Source: DASPMP01 sp035758925 (GTDB taxonomy: Bacteria > Gemmatimonadota > Gemmatimonadetes > Gemmatimonadales > Gemmatimonadaceae). Taken from it: DNA of 64,000 bases. The stretch is from positions 1 through 64,000 of the forward strand of contig DASTVV010000144.1 of NCBI GenBank assembly GCA_035758925.1, written 5' to 3'. The notes beneath the pieces are model-generated. The model was not told where the DNA came from. It saw only the letters and a program-made list of their open reading frames with translations, and ran no database searches. Below, in pieces: positions 8,681 to 17,706 of this stretch. A program made the position numbers and the translations under genes. The stretch's first letter is position 1. Each line of letters starts with the position of its first letter.

Positions 8681-9744
8681 CCGCCGCACGACAGACGACG
8701 TGCGTCGTCACGCTCGGTGAGTTGATGCTGCGACTCAAGTCGCCGGGCTTCGAGCGGTTGTTCCAAAGCCCGGCGCTCGAGGCGACCTTCGGCGGCGCCG
8801 AAGCCAACGTAGCGGTGTCGCTCGCCCAGTTCGGCGTGGCCGCCCGGTTCGTGAGTGCCATTCCTTCCAACAACATCGGTGACGCTGGCGTCGCCGAGTT
8901 GCGTCGGCACGGCGTGGACACGTCGTACATCAAACGGCAGGGCGAGCGGCTCGGCGTCTACTTTCTCGAGGCCGGCGCCAACCAGCGGCCCTCCAAGGTC
9001 ACCTACGATCGCGCGGGCGCGGCGATCGCGGCGGCCGATCCGTCAGCGTTCGACTGGAGCGCCATATTCGCCGGCGCCGACTGGTTCCATGTGAGTGGTG
9101 TCACGCCTGCCATCAGCCAGAGTGCGGCCGACGTGGCGATGGCAGCGGCGCGTGCCGCACGCAAGAACGGACTCACCGTGTCCGTGGACTACAACTATCG
9201 CAAGAACCTGTGGCGCTATGGCAAGAAGGCGCCCGAGATCATGCGCGTCCTGGTAGCGGAGGCGCACGTCGGAATTGCGAACGAGGAAGATTGTCAGCAA
9301 GCCCTCGGCATCGAGGCCGGCGGGAAGGGCGGCACGTCCTCCGACGTCACGAGCGGTGCGCTGCAGCTGGATTATTATCGGGCGCTCGCCGAGCGCGTTC
9401 TGAAGGAGTTTCCCAACCTCACGCACCAGTCCATCACGCTGCGCGAGAGTCACAGCGCGGACCGCAATGGCTGGTCCGCGGTGCTTGCGACGCGCGACAA
9501 GTTTCTGCACAGCCGCCGCTACGAGATCACCGACATCGTCGATCGCGTCGGCGCGGGCGACTCGTTTGCGGCAGGCCTCATTCACGGATTACGCGCGTAC
9601 AAGGATGACGCGCAGCGGGCGCTGGAGTTTGCGACCGCCGCGTCCTGCCTCAAGCACTCCATCCTCGGCGACTTCAATCGTGTGACGGTCGCGGAAGTGG
9701 AATCCCTGGTCGGTGGAGACGCCAGCGGCCGGGTACAGCGATGA
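8677..9744 (+). CDS. kdgK: 2-keto-3-deoxygluconate kinase (PfkB family)
   Basis: 355-residue ribokinase-family sugar kinase. N-terminal VVTLGELMLRL, GGAEANVAVSLAQFG substrate-binding region, VDYNYRKNLW, and the C-terminal PfkB signature DRVGAGDSFAAGLIHG with catalytic base Asp295. The position between eda and the hexuronate importer fixes the substrate as 2-keto-3-deoxygluconate, giving KDPG. It overlaps eda and the following MFS gene by 4 bp each (ATGA). Confidence 0.93.
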   Translation: MTAARQTTCVVTLGELMLRLKSPGFERLFQSPALEATFGGAEANVAVSLAQFGVAARFVSAIPSNNIGDAGVAELRRHGVDTSYIKRQGERLGVYFLEAGANQRPSKVTYDRAGAAIAAADPSAFDWSAIFAGADWFHVSGVTPAISQSAADVAMAAARAARKNGLTVSVDYNYRKNLWRYGKKAPEIMRVLVAEAHVGIANEEDCQQALGIEAGGKGGTSSDVTSGALQLDYYRALAERVLKEFPNLTHQSITLRESHSADRNGWSAVLATRDKFLHSRRYEITDIVDRVGAGDSFAAGLIHGLRAYKDDAQRALEFATAASCLKHSILGDFNRVTVAEVESLVGGDASGRVQR

Positions 9745-11126
9745 AACGGCCGACGGCGGACCACGAGGCGGAGCTAAAGGCGGATCTGACTGCCGACCTG
9801 AAGGCGGGCGTCAGGTCCGATGTAAGCTCCGAACTCAGGTCCGATGTAGGATCCGATGTTCGGTCCGCCGTTTTGGGTTATCGGTGGCGGATCGTCGCGC
9901 TGCTCTTCTTCGCGACCACGATCAACTACGTCGACCGCCAGGTGCTGGGCATCCTCGCGCCGACGCTGCAGCGCGAGCTGAGCTGGAGCGAAACCGACTA
10001 TGGCGCGATCGTGTCGTGGTTCAGCTTCGCGTACGGCATCGGCCTGCTGCTCACCGGGCGTATCCTCGACGCCGTGGGCACACGCATCGGGTTCTCGGTG
10101 GCCATCGTCACGTGGAGTTTCGCGGCGATGGCCCACGCGATCGCCCGCTCGGTCACCGGCTTTGGACTCGTGCGAGGACTTCTTGGCCTCGGCGAGTCCG
10201 CGAACTTTCCCGCGGCGATCAAGACCGTGGCGCAGTGGTTCCCGCAAAAGGAGCGAGCGCTGGCCGTCGGGATATTCAACGCCGGCAGCAACGTCGGTGC
10301 GATCGTGGCGCCGCTCGTTGTACCATGGATCGCGCTGACGCTGGGGTGGCGCTGGGCGTTCATCATCACCGGAGCGATCGGCTTCGTGTGGCTGGTGTTC
10401 TGGCTGGCCACGTATCGCGAACCGGAACATCACGCCCGAGTGTCACGGGAAGAATTGCAGCACATTCGCCGCGATGAAACGCGCGAAGTCACCAGCACCT
10501 CGAATGACGTCTCGTGGCTCCAGGTGTTGCGCCAGCGCCAGACGTGGGCGTTCGTCGTCGGAAAGACGATGACGGATCCGGTGTGGTACTTCTATCTGTT
10601 CTGGCTCCCGAAGTTTCTCGACACGAGCTTCGGCGTGCAGCTCAAGGGCTTGGCGGCGCCGCTCATCGCGATCTATCTCGTCGCGGACGTCGGTTCCGTA
10701 GGCGGCGGGTGGATCTCCAGCTGGTTCCTCACACGCGGCTGGAGCGTGAACCGCAGCCGAAAGACCGCGATGCTGATCGCGGCGCTGTTGATCGCGCCCA
10801 CGATGTTCGCGCCGCGGGCGCAAAGCTTATGGATAGCGGTGGCATTGGTGAGCGTCGCCGCCGCGGCGCACCAGTGGTGGTCGGCGAACCTGTTCACGAC
10901 GGTGAGCGACCTGTTCCCGCGCCGCGCCGTCGCGACCGTGGTCGGCATCGGCGGGTTCGGAGGCGCCATGGCAGGCATGGCGTTTCAGCGAGGGACGGGA
11001 CGTCTCCTCGACGCCACGCATGGCAATTACGCCCCGATCTTCGTGGTGTGCGGGCTCACCTACCTCGTCGCGCTCGCGATCGTGCATCTCCTGGTGCCGC
11101 GCATGCGCCCGGCGAGACTCGAATAA
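9741..11126 (+). CDS. MFS hexuronate (ExuT-like) transporter with tetrapeptide-repeat N-terminus
   Basis: 461 residues. From about residue 47 it is a 12-helix major facilitator of the anion:cation symporter type (INYVDRQVLGILAPTLQREL, GLLGLGESANFPAAIKTVAQWFP, IFNAGSNVGAIVAPL, WSANLFTTVSDLFPRRAVATVVG), resembling ExuT/glucarate transporters. The operon context points to glucuronate or a relative. Residues 9-44, before the first helix, are nine tetrapeptides of the form [K/R][A/S]D[V/L] encoded by 12-bp repeats; this cytoplasmic tail is not part of the family. Last gene of the uxu operon, 4-bp overlap with kdgK. Confidence 0.9.
   Translation: MKRPTADHEAELKADLTADLKAGVRSDVSSELRSDVGSDVRSAVLGYRWRIVALLFFATTINYVDRQVLGILAPTLQRELSWSETDYGAIVSWFSFAYGIGLLLTGRILDAVGTRIGFSVAIVTWSFAAMAHAIARSVTGFGLVRGLLGLGESANFPAAIKTVAQWFPQKERALAVGIFNAGSNVGAIVAPLVVPWIALTLGWRWAFIITGAIGFVWLVFWLATYREPEHHARVSREELQHIRRDETREVTSTSNDVSWLQVLRQRQTWAFVVGKTMTDPVWYFYLFWLPKFLDTSFGVQLKGLAAPLIAIYLVADVGSVGGGWISSWFLTRGWSVNRSRKTAMLIAALLIAPTMFAPRAQSLWIAVALVSVAAAAHQWWSANLFTTVSDLFPRRAVATVVGIGGFGGAMAGMAFQRGTGRLLDATHGNYAPIFVVCGLTYLVALAIVHLLVPRMRPARLE
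9765..9872 (+). repeat. In-frame 12-bp minisatellite, nine copies
   Basis: Nine consecutive 12-base units lie in the reading frame of the MFS gene and encode EAEL, KADL, TADL, KAGV, RSDV, SSEL, RSDV, GSDV, RSAV. AGGTCCGATGTA occurs twice exactly; other copies have diverged. A unit that is a multiple of three would let copy number change by slippage without breaking the frame. Confidence 0.88.
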
Positions 11127-11132
11127 TCCGAG

Positions 11133-11325
11133 CAGGGGACCGGGGACACGGGACAAGGGACAAAGGCAACTGACTGGGGAACAGAGAAGGGGAATGGTTG
11201 ACGGATGAGGTGATGCCTCGTCCCCGTCCTTCCATTCCCCTTCTCCGTTCCCCTTTCCCGAGTCAGTTGCCCGTGTCCCGTGTCCCGTGTCCCGTGTCCC
11301 ATGTCCCATGTCCCATGTCCCCGGT
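11133..11325. repeat. Long inverted repeat with heptamer array, element 2
   Basis: The left arm (about 11141-11196) has GGACACG, GGACAAG and GGACAAA units, then CAACTGACTGGGGAA (11167-11181) and GAGAAGGGGAATGG. The right arm (11231-11320) is its near complement: CCATTCCCCTTCTCC, GAGTCAGTTG (11260-11269), then seven tandem heptamers, CGTGTCC four times and CATGTCC three times (11272-11320). The core word is shared with the element at 64-250. It sits just after the end of the uxu operon and before the next promoter. Confidence 0.88.
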
Positions 11326-11331
11326 CAATCG

Positions 11332-11361
11332 TTGACAGCACCCGGGCTTCGGCCCAATGAT
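11332..11361 (+). promoter_or_regulatory. Candidate promoter for the 11399-14873 unit
   Basis: TTGACA at 11332-11337 with a weak -10 (AATGAT, 11356-11361) 18 bp later, about 40 bp before the ATG at 11399. The -35 is a consensus match; the -10 is poor, so only the location is suggested. Confidence 0.4.
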
Positions 11362-11368
11362 GGCATTA

Positions 11369-11387
11369 ATAAGGTGACTTGGCGACA
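11369..11387 (-). promoter_or_regulatory. Candidate operator, TCACC-type direct repeat
   Basis: Read on the minus strand it is TGTCGCC-AAG-TCACC-TTAT: two 5-bp half sites spaced by 3 bp, followed by TTA. It resembles the TCACC-TTA-TCACC site at 21521-21535 and lies just downstream of the candidate -10. Orientation relative to the gene is opposite to that at 21521, which weakens the case. Confidence 0.35.
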
Positions 11388-11398
11388 TTAGAGGCCCC

Positions 11399-12643
11399 AT
11401 GAAAATCATCGACGTCCGCGCCACCCCTGTGACCGTGCCGCTCGAGGCGCCGCTGCGCCATGCGAACGGCTGTCACTGGGGTCGCTTCGTGCGTACGATC
11501 GTCGAGGTCGAGACGGACGACGGCATCGTGGGGCTGGGGGAGATGGGTGGCGGCGGGGAAACCGCCGTCGCTGCTTTCCAGGGGCTCAAGTCGTACCTGG
11601 TTGGTCGCGATCCGTGCAGGCTCGAGGAGATGCGCTTCCTCATCGCGAATCCAACCGCCTCCCTCTACAACAACCGAACGCAGATCCTGGCGGCGCTCGA
11701 GTTCGCGTGCCTCGACATCATGGGGCAGAAATGGGGCGTCCCCGTGTGCGACATCCTCGGTGGACGGATGCGCGACTACGTGCCATTCGCCTCATACCTG
11801 TTCTTCCGCTACCCCAACGTCGACAACGGTGCGGGCGAGATCCGGACGTGCGATCAGCTGGTCGACGAAGCCAAGCTGCTCAAGAAGCGGTACGGCTTCA
11901 CGACGCACAAGCTGAAGGGTGGCGTGTTCAACCCGAAGTACGAGTTGGAGTGCTATCGCGCGCTTGCCGAGTCCCTTCCCGGCGACAGCTTCCGTTTCGA
12001 TCCGAATGGCGTGTGGTCGGCGGAGCAAGCCATCTGGTTCGGGCGTCACATCGAGGGGTTGAACAACGACTACCTCGAGGACCCTGTCTTCGGCATGCAC
12101 GGCATGCGGCGCACGCGTGAGAAAGTGAAAATGCCGCTCGCGACCAACACGGTCGTCGTCGGCTTCGAGCAGCTGGCGGCCAACGTGCTGCACACGGCCG
12201 TGGACGTCATCCTCCTCGACACGACGTTCTGGGGCGGCATCCGCCCGTGTCTCAAGGCGGCCTCTATCTGTGAAGCGTTTCAGCTGGGTGTCGCGGTCCA
12301 TTCGTCCGGCGAGCTCGGGATTCAGCTCGCGACCATGCTGCACCTTGGCGCGGCGTTGCCCAACCTGACGTTCGCGGCGGACGCGCACTATCACCATCTC
12401 AAGGACGACGTCATCGTTGGCGGCAAGCTGCAGTACTGCCGCGGCGCGATCCCGGTGCCCACTGCGCCCGGACTTGGCGTGAAGCTCGACCGCGAACGCC
12501 TCGGAACGTATCATGAGTTGTTCTGCCGGCTGGGTCCTTACCCGTACGACCAGGATCCGCTGCGGCCCGGTTGGACGCCGCTCGTTCCCAACGAGCGTTG
12601 GGCCGATCCCGCTGACGCGCGCGTCCCGCACGTCCCGCTCTAG
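11399..12643 (+). CDS. Enolase-superfamily acid-sugar dehydratase, glucarate dehydratase-like
   Basis: 414 residues. An N-terminal capping domain (KIIDVRATPVTVPLEAPLRH) precedes a TIM barrel with the base motif KLK (Lys171, Lys173) in THKLKGGV, metal ligands from FDPNG (Asp201) and YLEDPV, ATNTV, and His301 in VHSSGELG. KLKGGV, DPNG.W and the ATN motif match the glucarate dehydratase subgroup, where Lys and His act as bases. The substrate may be glucarate or another aldarate/uronate-derived acid from xylan side groups; this is inference. It ends 28 bp before the GH67 gene and probably shares its transcript. Cytoplasmic. Confidence 0.85.
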   Translation: MKIIDVRATPVTVPLEAPLRHANGCHWGRFVRTIVEVETDDGIVGLGEMGGGGETAVAAFQGLKSYLVGRDPCRLEEMRFLIANPTASLYNNRTQILAALEFACLDIMGQKWGVPVCDILGGRMRDYVPFASYLFFRYPNVDNGAGEIRTCDQLVDEAKLLKKRYGFTTHKLKGGVFNPKYELECYRALAESLPGDSFRFDPNGVWSAEQAIWFGRHIEGLNNDYLEDPVFGMHGMRRTREKVKMPLATNTVVVGFEQLAANVLHTAVDVILLDTTFWGGIRPCLKAASICEAFQLGVAVHSSGELGIQLATMLHLGAALPNLTFAADAHYHHLKDDVIVGGKLQYCRGAIPVPTAPGLGVKLDRERLGTYHELFCRLGPYPYDQDPLRPGWTPLVPNERWADPADARVPHVPL

Positions 12644-12671
12644 GCGTCGGCAGGCCAGAGAGTTTCGACGG

Positions 12672-14873
12672 GTGCTCCGCGCCTCGACGTCGTTGCGCTT
12701 CCTGGTCGTCCTTTGCGCGCTGGCGACGCATCCCGTGGTCGCGCAGCGGGCGTCTGCATCCGAAGACGGCTACGACCTGTGGCTCCGATACAGGCGGGTC
12801 TCCAACGCGGCCAGGCTCGCCGAGTATCGTGCAGCCGCCACACAGCTCGTGATCCCGGGATCGTCAGCGACACTGCGTGCCGCGCGTGATGAGCTGCTGC
12901 TCGGGTTGACCGGACTGCTCGGACGACCGTTACAGCAGTCGGCGCGGGTCACACGTGACGGCGCGATCGCGGTCGTCACACCCGCGACCGCCAACCTGGT
13001 TCGTGGCCTCGATTGGGATCCTGGCTCTCTCTCGGGTCTGGGCGACGAGGGCTATGTCATCGACACGATGCTCATCGCGGGAAAACGCACGACCGTGATT
13101 GCCGCACCAACCGACGCCGGCGCACTGTACGGCGCGTTTGGATTTCTTCGTTCGCTCCAGAGCAATCAGCGCCTTCGCCGGCGTATGGTCGCCACTCCGA
13201 ACATCCGGATGAGACTCCTGAACCACTGGGACAACCTCGACCGCACGGTGGAGCGTGGATACGCGGGTCAGTCGCTGTGGGACTGGGACCATCTGCCGGA
13301 CTCGCTGCCGCGAAGGTATCGCGATTACGCGCGCGCAAATGCGTCCATCGGCATCAATGGCGTCGTGCTCACCAACGTGAACGCCAACGCGCGAGTGCTC
13401 ACACCGGAGTATCTCCGGAAAGTCGCGGCGCTCGCCAGCGTCTTTCGGCCCTACGGCATTCGCGTCTATCTCACGGCGCGCTTCAGCGCTCCGATCGAGA
13501 TTGGCGGCCTGTCGACGGCGGACCCGCTGGACCCGGCGGTCCGAACGTGGTGGAAGACGAAGGCTGACGAGATCTGGAAGGCGATTCCCGACTTCGGCGG
13601 ATTTCTGGTCAAGGCCAATTCGGAGGGGCAGCCCGGGCCGCAGGATTACCAACGCACGCACGCCGACGGGGCGAACATGCTGGCGGACGCGGTCGCGCCG
13701 CATGGTGGCGTGGTCATGTGGCGCGCCTTCGTCTACAGCAACGACGTCCCGGTGGATCGGGTGAAGCAGGCGTACGACGAGTTCACGCCGCTCGACGGGA
13801 CGTTCCGCAACAACGTGCTGGTGCAGGCGAAAAACGGCCCACTCGATTTTCAGCCACGCGAGCCGTTCCATCCGCTGTTCGGCGCCATGCCGCGGACGCA
13901 GCTGATGATGGAGTTCCAGATCACCAAGGAATACCTGGGGCAGGACACGCACCTCGTGTTCCTCGCGCCCTATTTCGAGGAAGTGCTGCGAACAGATACG
14001 TGGGCCCGAGGGCGCAATTCCACCGTGAGTCGCGTCGTCGACGGCGCCATCCATGGCTATGCGCGAACGGGCATCGCCGGCGTGGCCAACATCGGCACTG
14101 ATCGCAACTGGACCGGATCACAGTTCAATCAGGCAAACTGGTACGCGTACGGCCGCCTTGCGTGGGACCCGACGCTGCGATCAGCCGATATCGCCGACGA
14201 GTGGATTCGAATGACGTTCACCACCGATTCGGCGGCAGTGGCGCGAATCCGTGGCATGATGCTCACGTCGCGCGAGGCGGTCGTGAACTACATGACGCCG
14301 TTGGGGCTCGCGCACATCATGGCCACGGGACATCACTATGGCCCCGGCGCCTGGGCGGACGCCGGCCGAGCGGATTGGACACCGTCCTACTATCATCGCG
14401 CGGATACCCTCGGCATCGGGTTCGACCGCACCGCGACCGGCAGCGACGCGGTGGGTCAGTATTTCGCACCCGTGCGCCAGCGGTTCGAGTCGCGCGACTC
14501 CACGCCGGACGAACTGCTGTTGTGGTTCCACCGCGTGCGCTGGACGGACACCACCAGGTCCGGTCGCACCGTGTGGAACGAGCTGGTGCACCGTTACAAC
14601 GAAGGCGTGGACTCCGTGCGATCCATGCAGCGCACGTGGGCGTCCGTGCGCCCGTTCATCGATCAGCGTCGCTTCAACGAAGTGCGCGACTTTCTCGTGA
14701 TCCAGGAGGCTGAGGCGCGCTGGTGGCGCGACGCGTCTCTGCAGTACTTCCAGACATTCTCACGCCAGCCCATTCCGTCAACGTACGGACAGCCCGCGCA
14801 TCCACTTTCCTTCTATCGAGCATTGCGCTGTCCCGCAGACCCGCGCAAGCCGCGCTGTCCGGGCATCAATTAG
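12672..14873 (+). CDS. aguA: GH67 alpha-glucuronidase, secreted
   Basis: 733 residues, removing (4-O-methyl)glucuronic acid from the non-reducing end of aldouronic acids. Family hallmarks in order: YDLWLRYRRV, MRLLNHWDNLDRTVERGYAG, GFLVKANSEGQPGPQ (acid Glu near residue 318), MEFQITKEYLGQ, NWTGSQFNQANWYAYGRLAW, and HHYGPGAW. The GTG at 12672 was chosen because it gives a clean signal peptide (LRFLVVLCALATHPVVAQ); the family is often intracellular, so export to the periplasm is notable. It follows the enolase-superfamily gene in the same transcript; released glucuronate would feed the upstream uxu operon. Confidence 0.93.
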   Translation: MLRASTSLRFLVVLCALATHPVVAQRASASEDGYDLWLRYRRVSNAARLAEYRAAATQLVIPGSSATLRAARDELLLGLTGLLGRPLQQSARVTRDGAIAVVTPATANLVRGLDWDPGSLSGLGDEGYVIDTMLIAGKRTTVIAAPTDAGALYGAFGFLRSLQSNQRLRRRMVATPNIRMRLLNHWDNLDRTVERGYAGQSLWDWDHLPDSLPRRYRDYARANASIGINGVVLTNVNANARVLTPEYLRKVAALASVFRPYGIRVYLTARFSAPIEIGGLSTADPLDPAVRTWWKTKADEIWKAIPDFGGFLVKANSEGQPGPQDYQRTHADGANMLADAVAPHGGVVMWRAFVYSNDVPVDRVKQAYDEFTPLDGTFRNNVLVQAKNGPLDFQPREPFHPLFGAMPRTQLMMEFQITKEYLGQDTHLVFLAPYFEEVLRTDTWARGRNSTVSRVVDGAIHGYARTGIAGVANIGTDRNWTGSQFNQANWYAYGRLAWDPTLRSADIADEWIRMTFTTDSAAVARIRGMMLTSREAVVNYMTPLGLAHIMATGHHYGPGAWADAGRADWTPSYYHRADTLGIGFDRTATGSDAVGQYFAPVRQRFESRDSTPDELLLWFHRVRWTDTTRSGRTVWNELVHRYNEGVDSVRSMQRTWASVRPFIDQRRFNEVRDFLVIQEAEARWWRDASLQYFQTFSRQPIPSTYGQPAHPLSFYRALRCPADPRKPRCPGIN

Positions 14874-14913
14874 GGATCCTTGCGCATCCTTTCAGGTGTT
14901 GCGCAATACTGGC

Positions 14914-14943
14914 TTGCACGAGAGTGTCTTCGGATCCCATATC
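14914..14943 (+). promoter_or_regulatory. Candidate xylA promoter
   Basis: TTGCAC (14914-14919), 18-bp spacer, CATATC (14938-14943), about 45 bp before the xylA ATG. Both hexamers are moderate matches. Confidence 0.35.
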
Positions 14944-14951
14944 GAGTTGTT

Positions 14952-14966
14952 GGTACCTGAATCACC
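14952..14966 (+). promoter_or_regulatory. Candidate operator upstream of xylA
   Basis: GGTACCTGAATCACC, flanked so that TGGT and ACCA are symmetrical. It shares GGT....ATCACC with GGTCACCTTATCACC at 21521-21535 and has the same orientation relative to its gene, just after the candidate -10. The half-site spacing is 4 instead of 3. Confidence 0.35.
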
Positions 14967-14987
14967 AGACCGGGAACACTACCACTG

Positions 14988-16172
<1,185 letters not shown>

Positions 16173-16173
16173 C

Positions 16174-17706
16174 ATGGCCGAGCCACTGTTCCTCGGCCTC
16201 GACGTCGGGACCAGCGGCGTGAAGGCCATTCTGGTCGCCACCAGCGGCCAGGTGGAGGCGTCGGCGATCGCCGCGCTCTCGCTGTCGACGCCCCATCCAG
16301 GGTGGGCCGAGCAGGACCCCGAGGCGTGGTGGCAGGCGTCCGTGTCCGCCATTCGCTCCGTCCTGGCAACACGGCCGGCGGCCCGCGTTGCAGCCATCGG
16401 CATCTCCGGCCAGATGCACTCGTCCGTCTTTCTCGACAAGCACGGCGCGGTGATCCGTCCAGCATTGCTCTGGTGCGATGGTCGTACGACGGCCGAGTGC
16501 CAGGAGATTACGCGTCGGTCGGGTGGCGAGAGCGCGCTGCGGGACTGGGTGCGCAATCCCGCATTGGAGGGGTTCACACTGCCCAAGGTCCTCTGGCTTC
16601 GGAACCACGAGCCGCAGGCGTTCGGCCGACTGGCTACCGTACTGCTCGCGAAGGACTTCATTCGCTATCGACTCACGGGCGTTCTCGCGTGCGAGCCGTC
16701 CGATGCGTCCGGTACGCTCATGTTCGATCCCGCGCGCCTGCAGTGGAGCCAGGACATCCTGCGTGCCGTATCGCTGTCGTCGTCGCTGCTTCCCGACGTC
16801 GGTGGTTCGTCAGAAGCGCTCGGCAAGGTGACCCCTGACGCGGCGTCGCTCACTGGTCTTCCCGCGGACATCCCGGTTGTGGGTGGCGGCGCGGACAACG
16901 CCTGTGGCGCCGCTGGCGTCGGCGTCATCGCTCCGGGTGAGGCGGTCGCAAGTTGGGGAACCTCTGGTACCGTGTTGGCGCCGACTGCGCAACCCCTCGT
17001 GGATCCGGGCCTCCGCGCACACACTTTCTGTCATGTTGTCCCGAACACATGGTATCTGATGGGCGTCGTGCTGTCCGCGGGCGGCGCGTTCGCCTGGTAC
17101 AAGGATCAGTTCGCGCGCGAGCTCGCGGGCCCGGACCAGGTAGCGCGGCTGAACGAGGAAGCTGCAGCGGTTCCAGCCGGTGCGGACGGCGTCACGTTCC
17201 TGCCGTACCTTCAGGGCGAGCGAACGCCACATCGCGACGCATCCGCGCGCGGAGCGTTCCTCGGCCTGAGTCTGGCGCACACCCGCGCGCACACGACACG
17301 CGCCGTGGTGGAGGGCGTTTGCTTCGCGCTGCGCGACTCGGTTTCGATCCTTCGCGAGCTGGGACTCTCTCCCGGCAGCCTGCTGCTGACGGGCGGCGGG
17401 GCGCGCAGCCCGTTCGTGCGCCGGCTCCAGGCCGAGGTCTTCGGCCTGCCGGTCTGCACGGTGAATCGGGAAGAGGGTCCCGCGTACGGCGCGGCCCTTC
17501 TCGCTGCCGTTGGCGCCGGTACGTTTCCAGATCTCGCTGCGGCCACGGACGCGACCTTGTCGCGCGGGCCGCTCGAACGTCCAGACGACAGAGCTCACGC
17601 CGAATATCAGAAGTACTATGACCGCTACAGGGCATCATACACCGCCGCTCGCCCCGCCACCCCAAACCCCGCCGCCGACACGGCCTCCGCGACAGCTCGT
17701 ACCTGA
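16174..17706 (+). CDS. xylB: Xylulokinase
   Basis: 510-residue FGGY carbohydrate kinase phosphorylating D-xylulose to xylulose-5-phosphate. FLGLDVGTSGVKAIL phosphate loop at the N-terminus, HPGWAEQDPEAWW, IGISGQMHSSVFLD and LWCDGRTTAEC substrate region, WGTSGTV, and C-terminal LLTGGGARSPFVRRLQAEVFGLPV. Starts 1 bp after xylA. Its C-terminal end is Pro/Ala/Thr-rich and may overlap the permease gene start. Confidence 0.96.
   Translation: MAEPLFLGLDVGTSGVKAILVATSGQVEASAIAALSLSTPHPGWAEQDPEAWWQASVSAIRSVLATRPAARVAAIGISGQMHSSVFLDKHGAVIRPALLWCDGRTTAECQEITRRSGGESALRDWVRNPALEGFTLPKVLWLRNHEPQAFGRLATVLLAKDFIRYRLTGVLACEPSDASGTLMFDPARLQWSQDILRAVSLSSSLLPDVGGSSEALGKVTPDAASLTGLPADIPVVGGGADNACGAAGVGVIAPGEAVASWGTSGTVLAPTAQPLVDPGLRAHTFCHVVPNTWYLMGVVLSAGGAFAWYKDQFARELAGPDQVARLNEEAAAVPAGADGVTFLPYLQGERTPHRDASARGAFLGLSLAHTRAHTTRAVVEGVCFALRDSVSILRELGLSPGSLLLTGGGARSPFVRRLQAEVFGLPVCTVNREEGPAYGAALLAAVGAGTFPDLAAATDATLSRGPLERPDDRAHAEYQKYYDRYRASYTAARPATPNPAADTASATART

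Noticed and set aside
11272..11320. Tandem heptamers as a CRISPR array
   Set aside because: Units are 7 bp with no spacers and no cas genes nearby.
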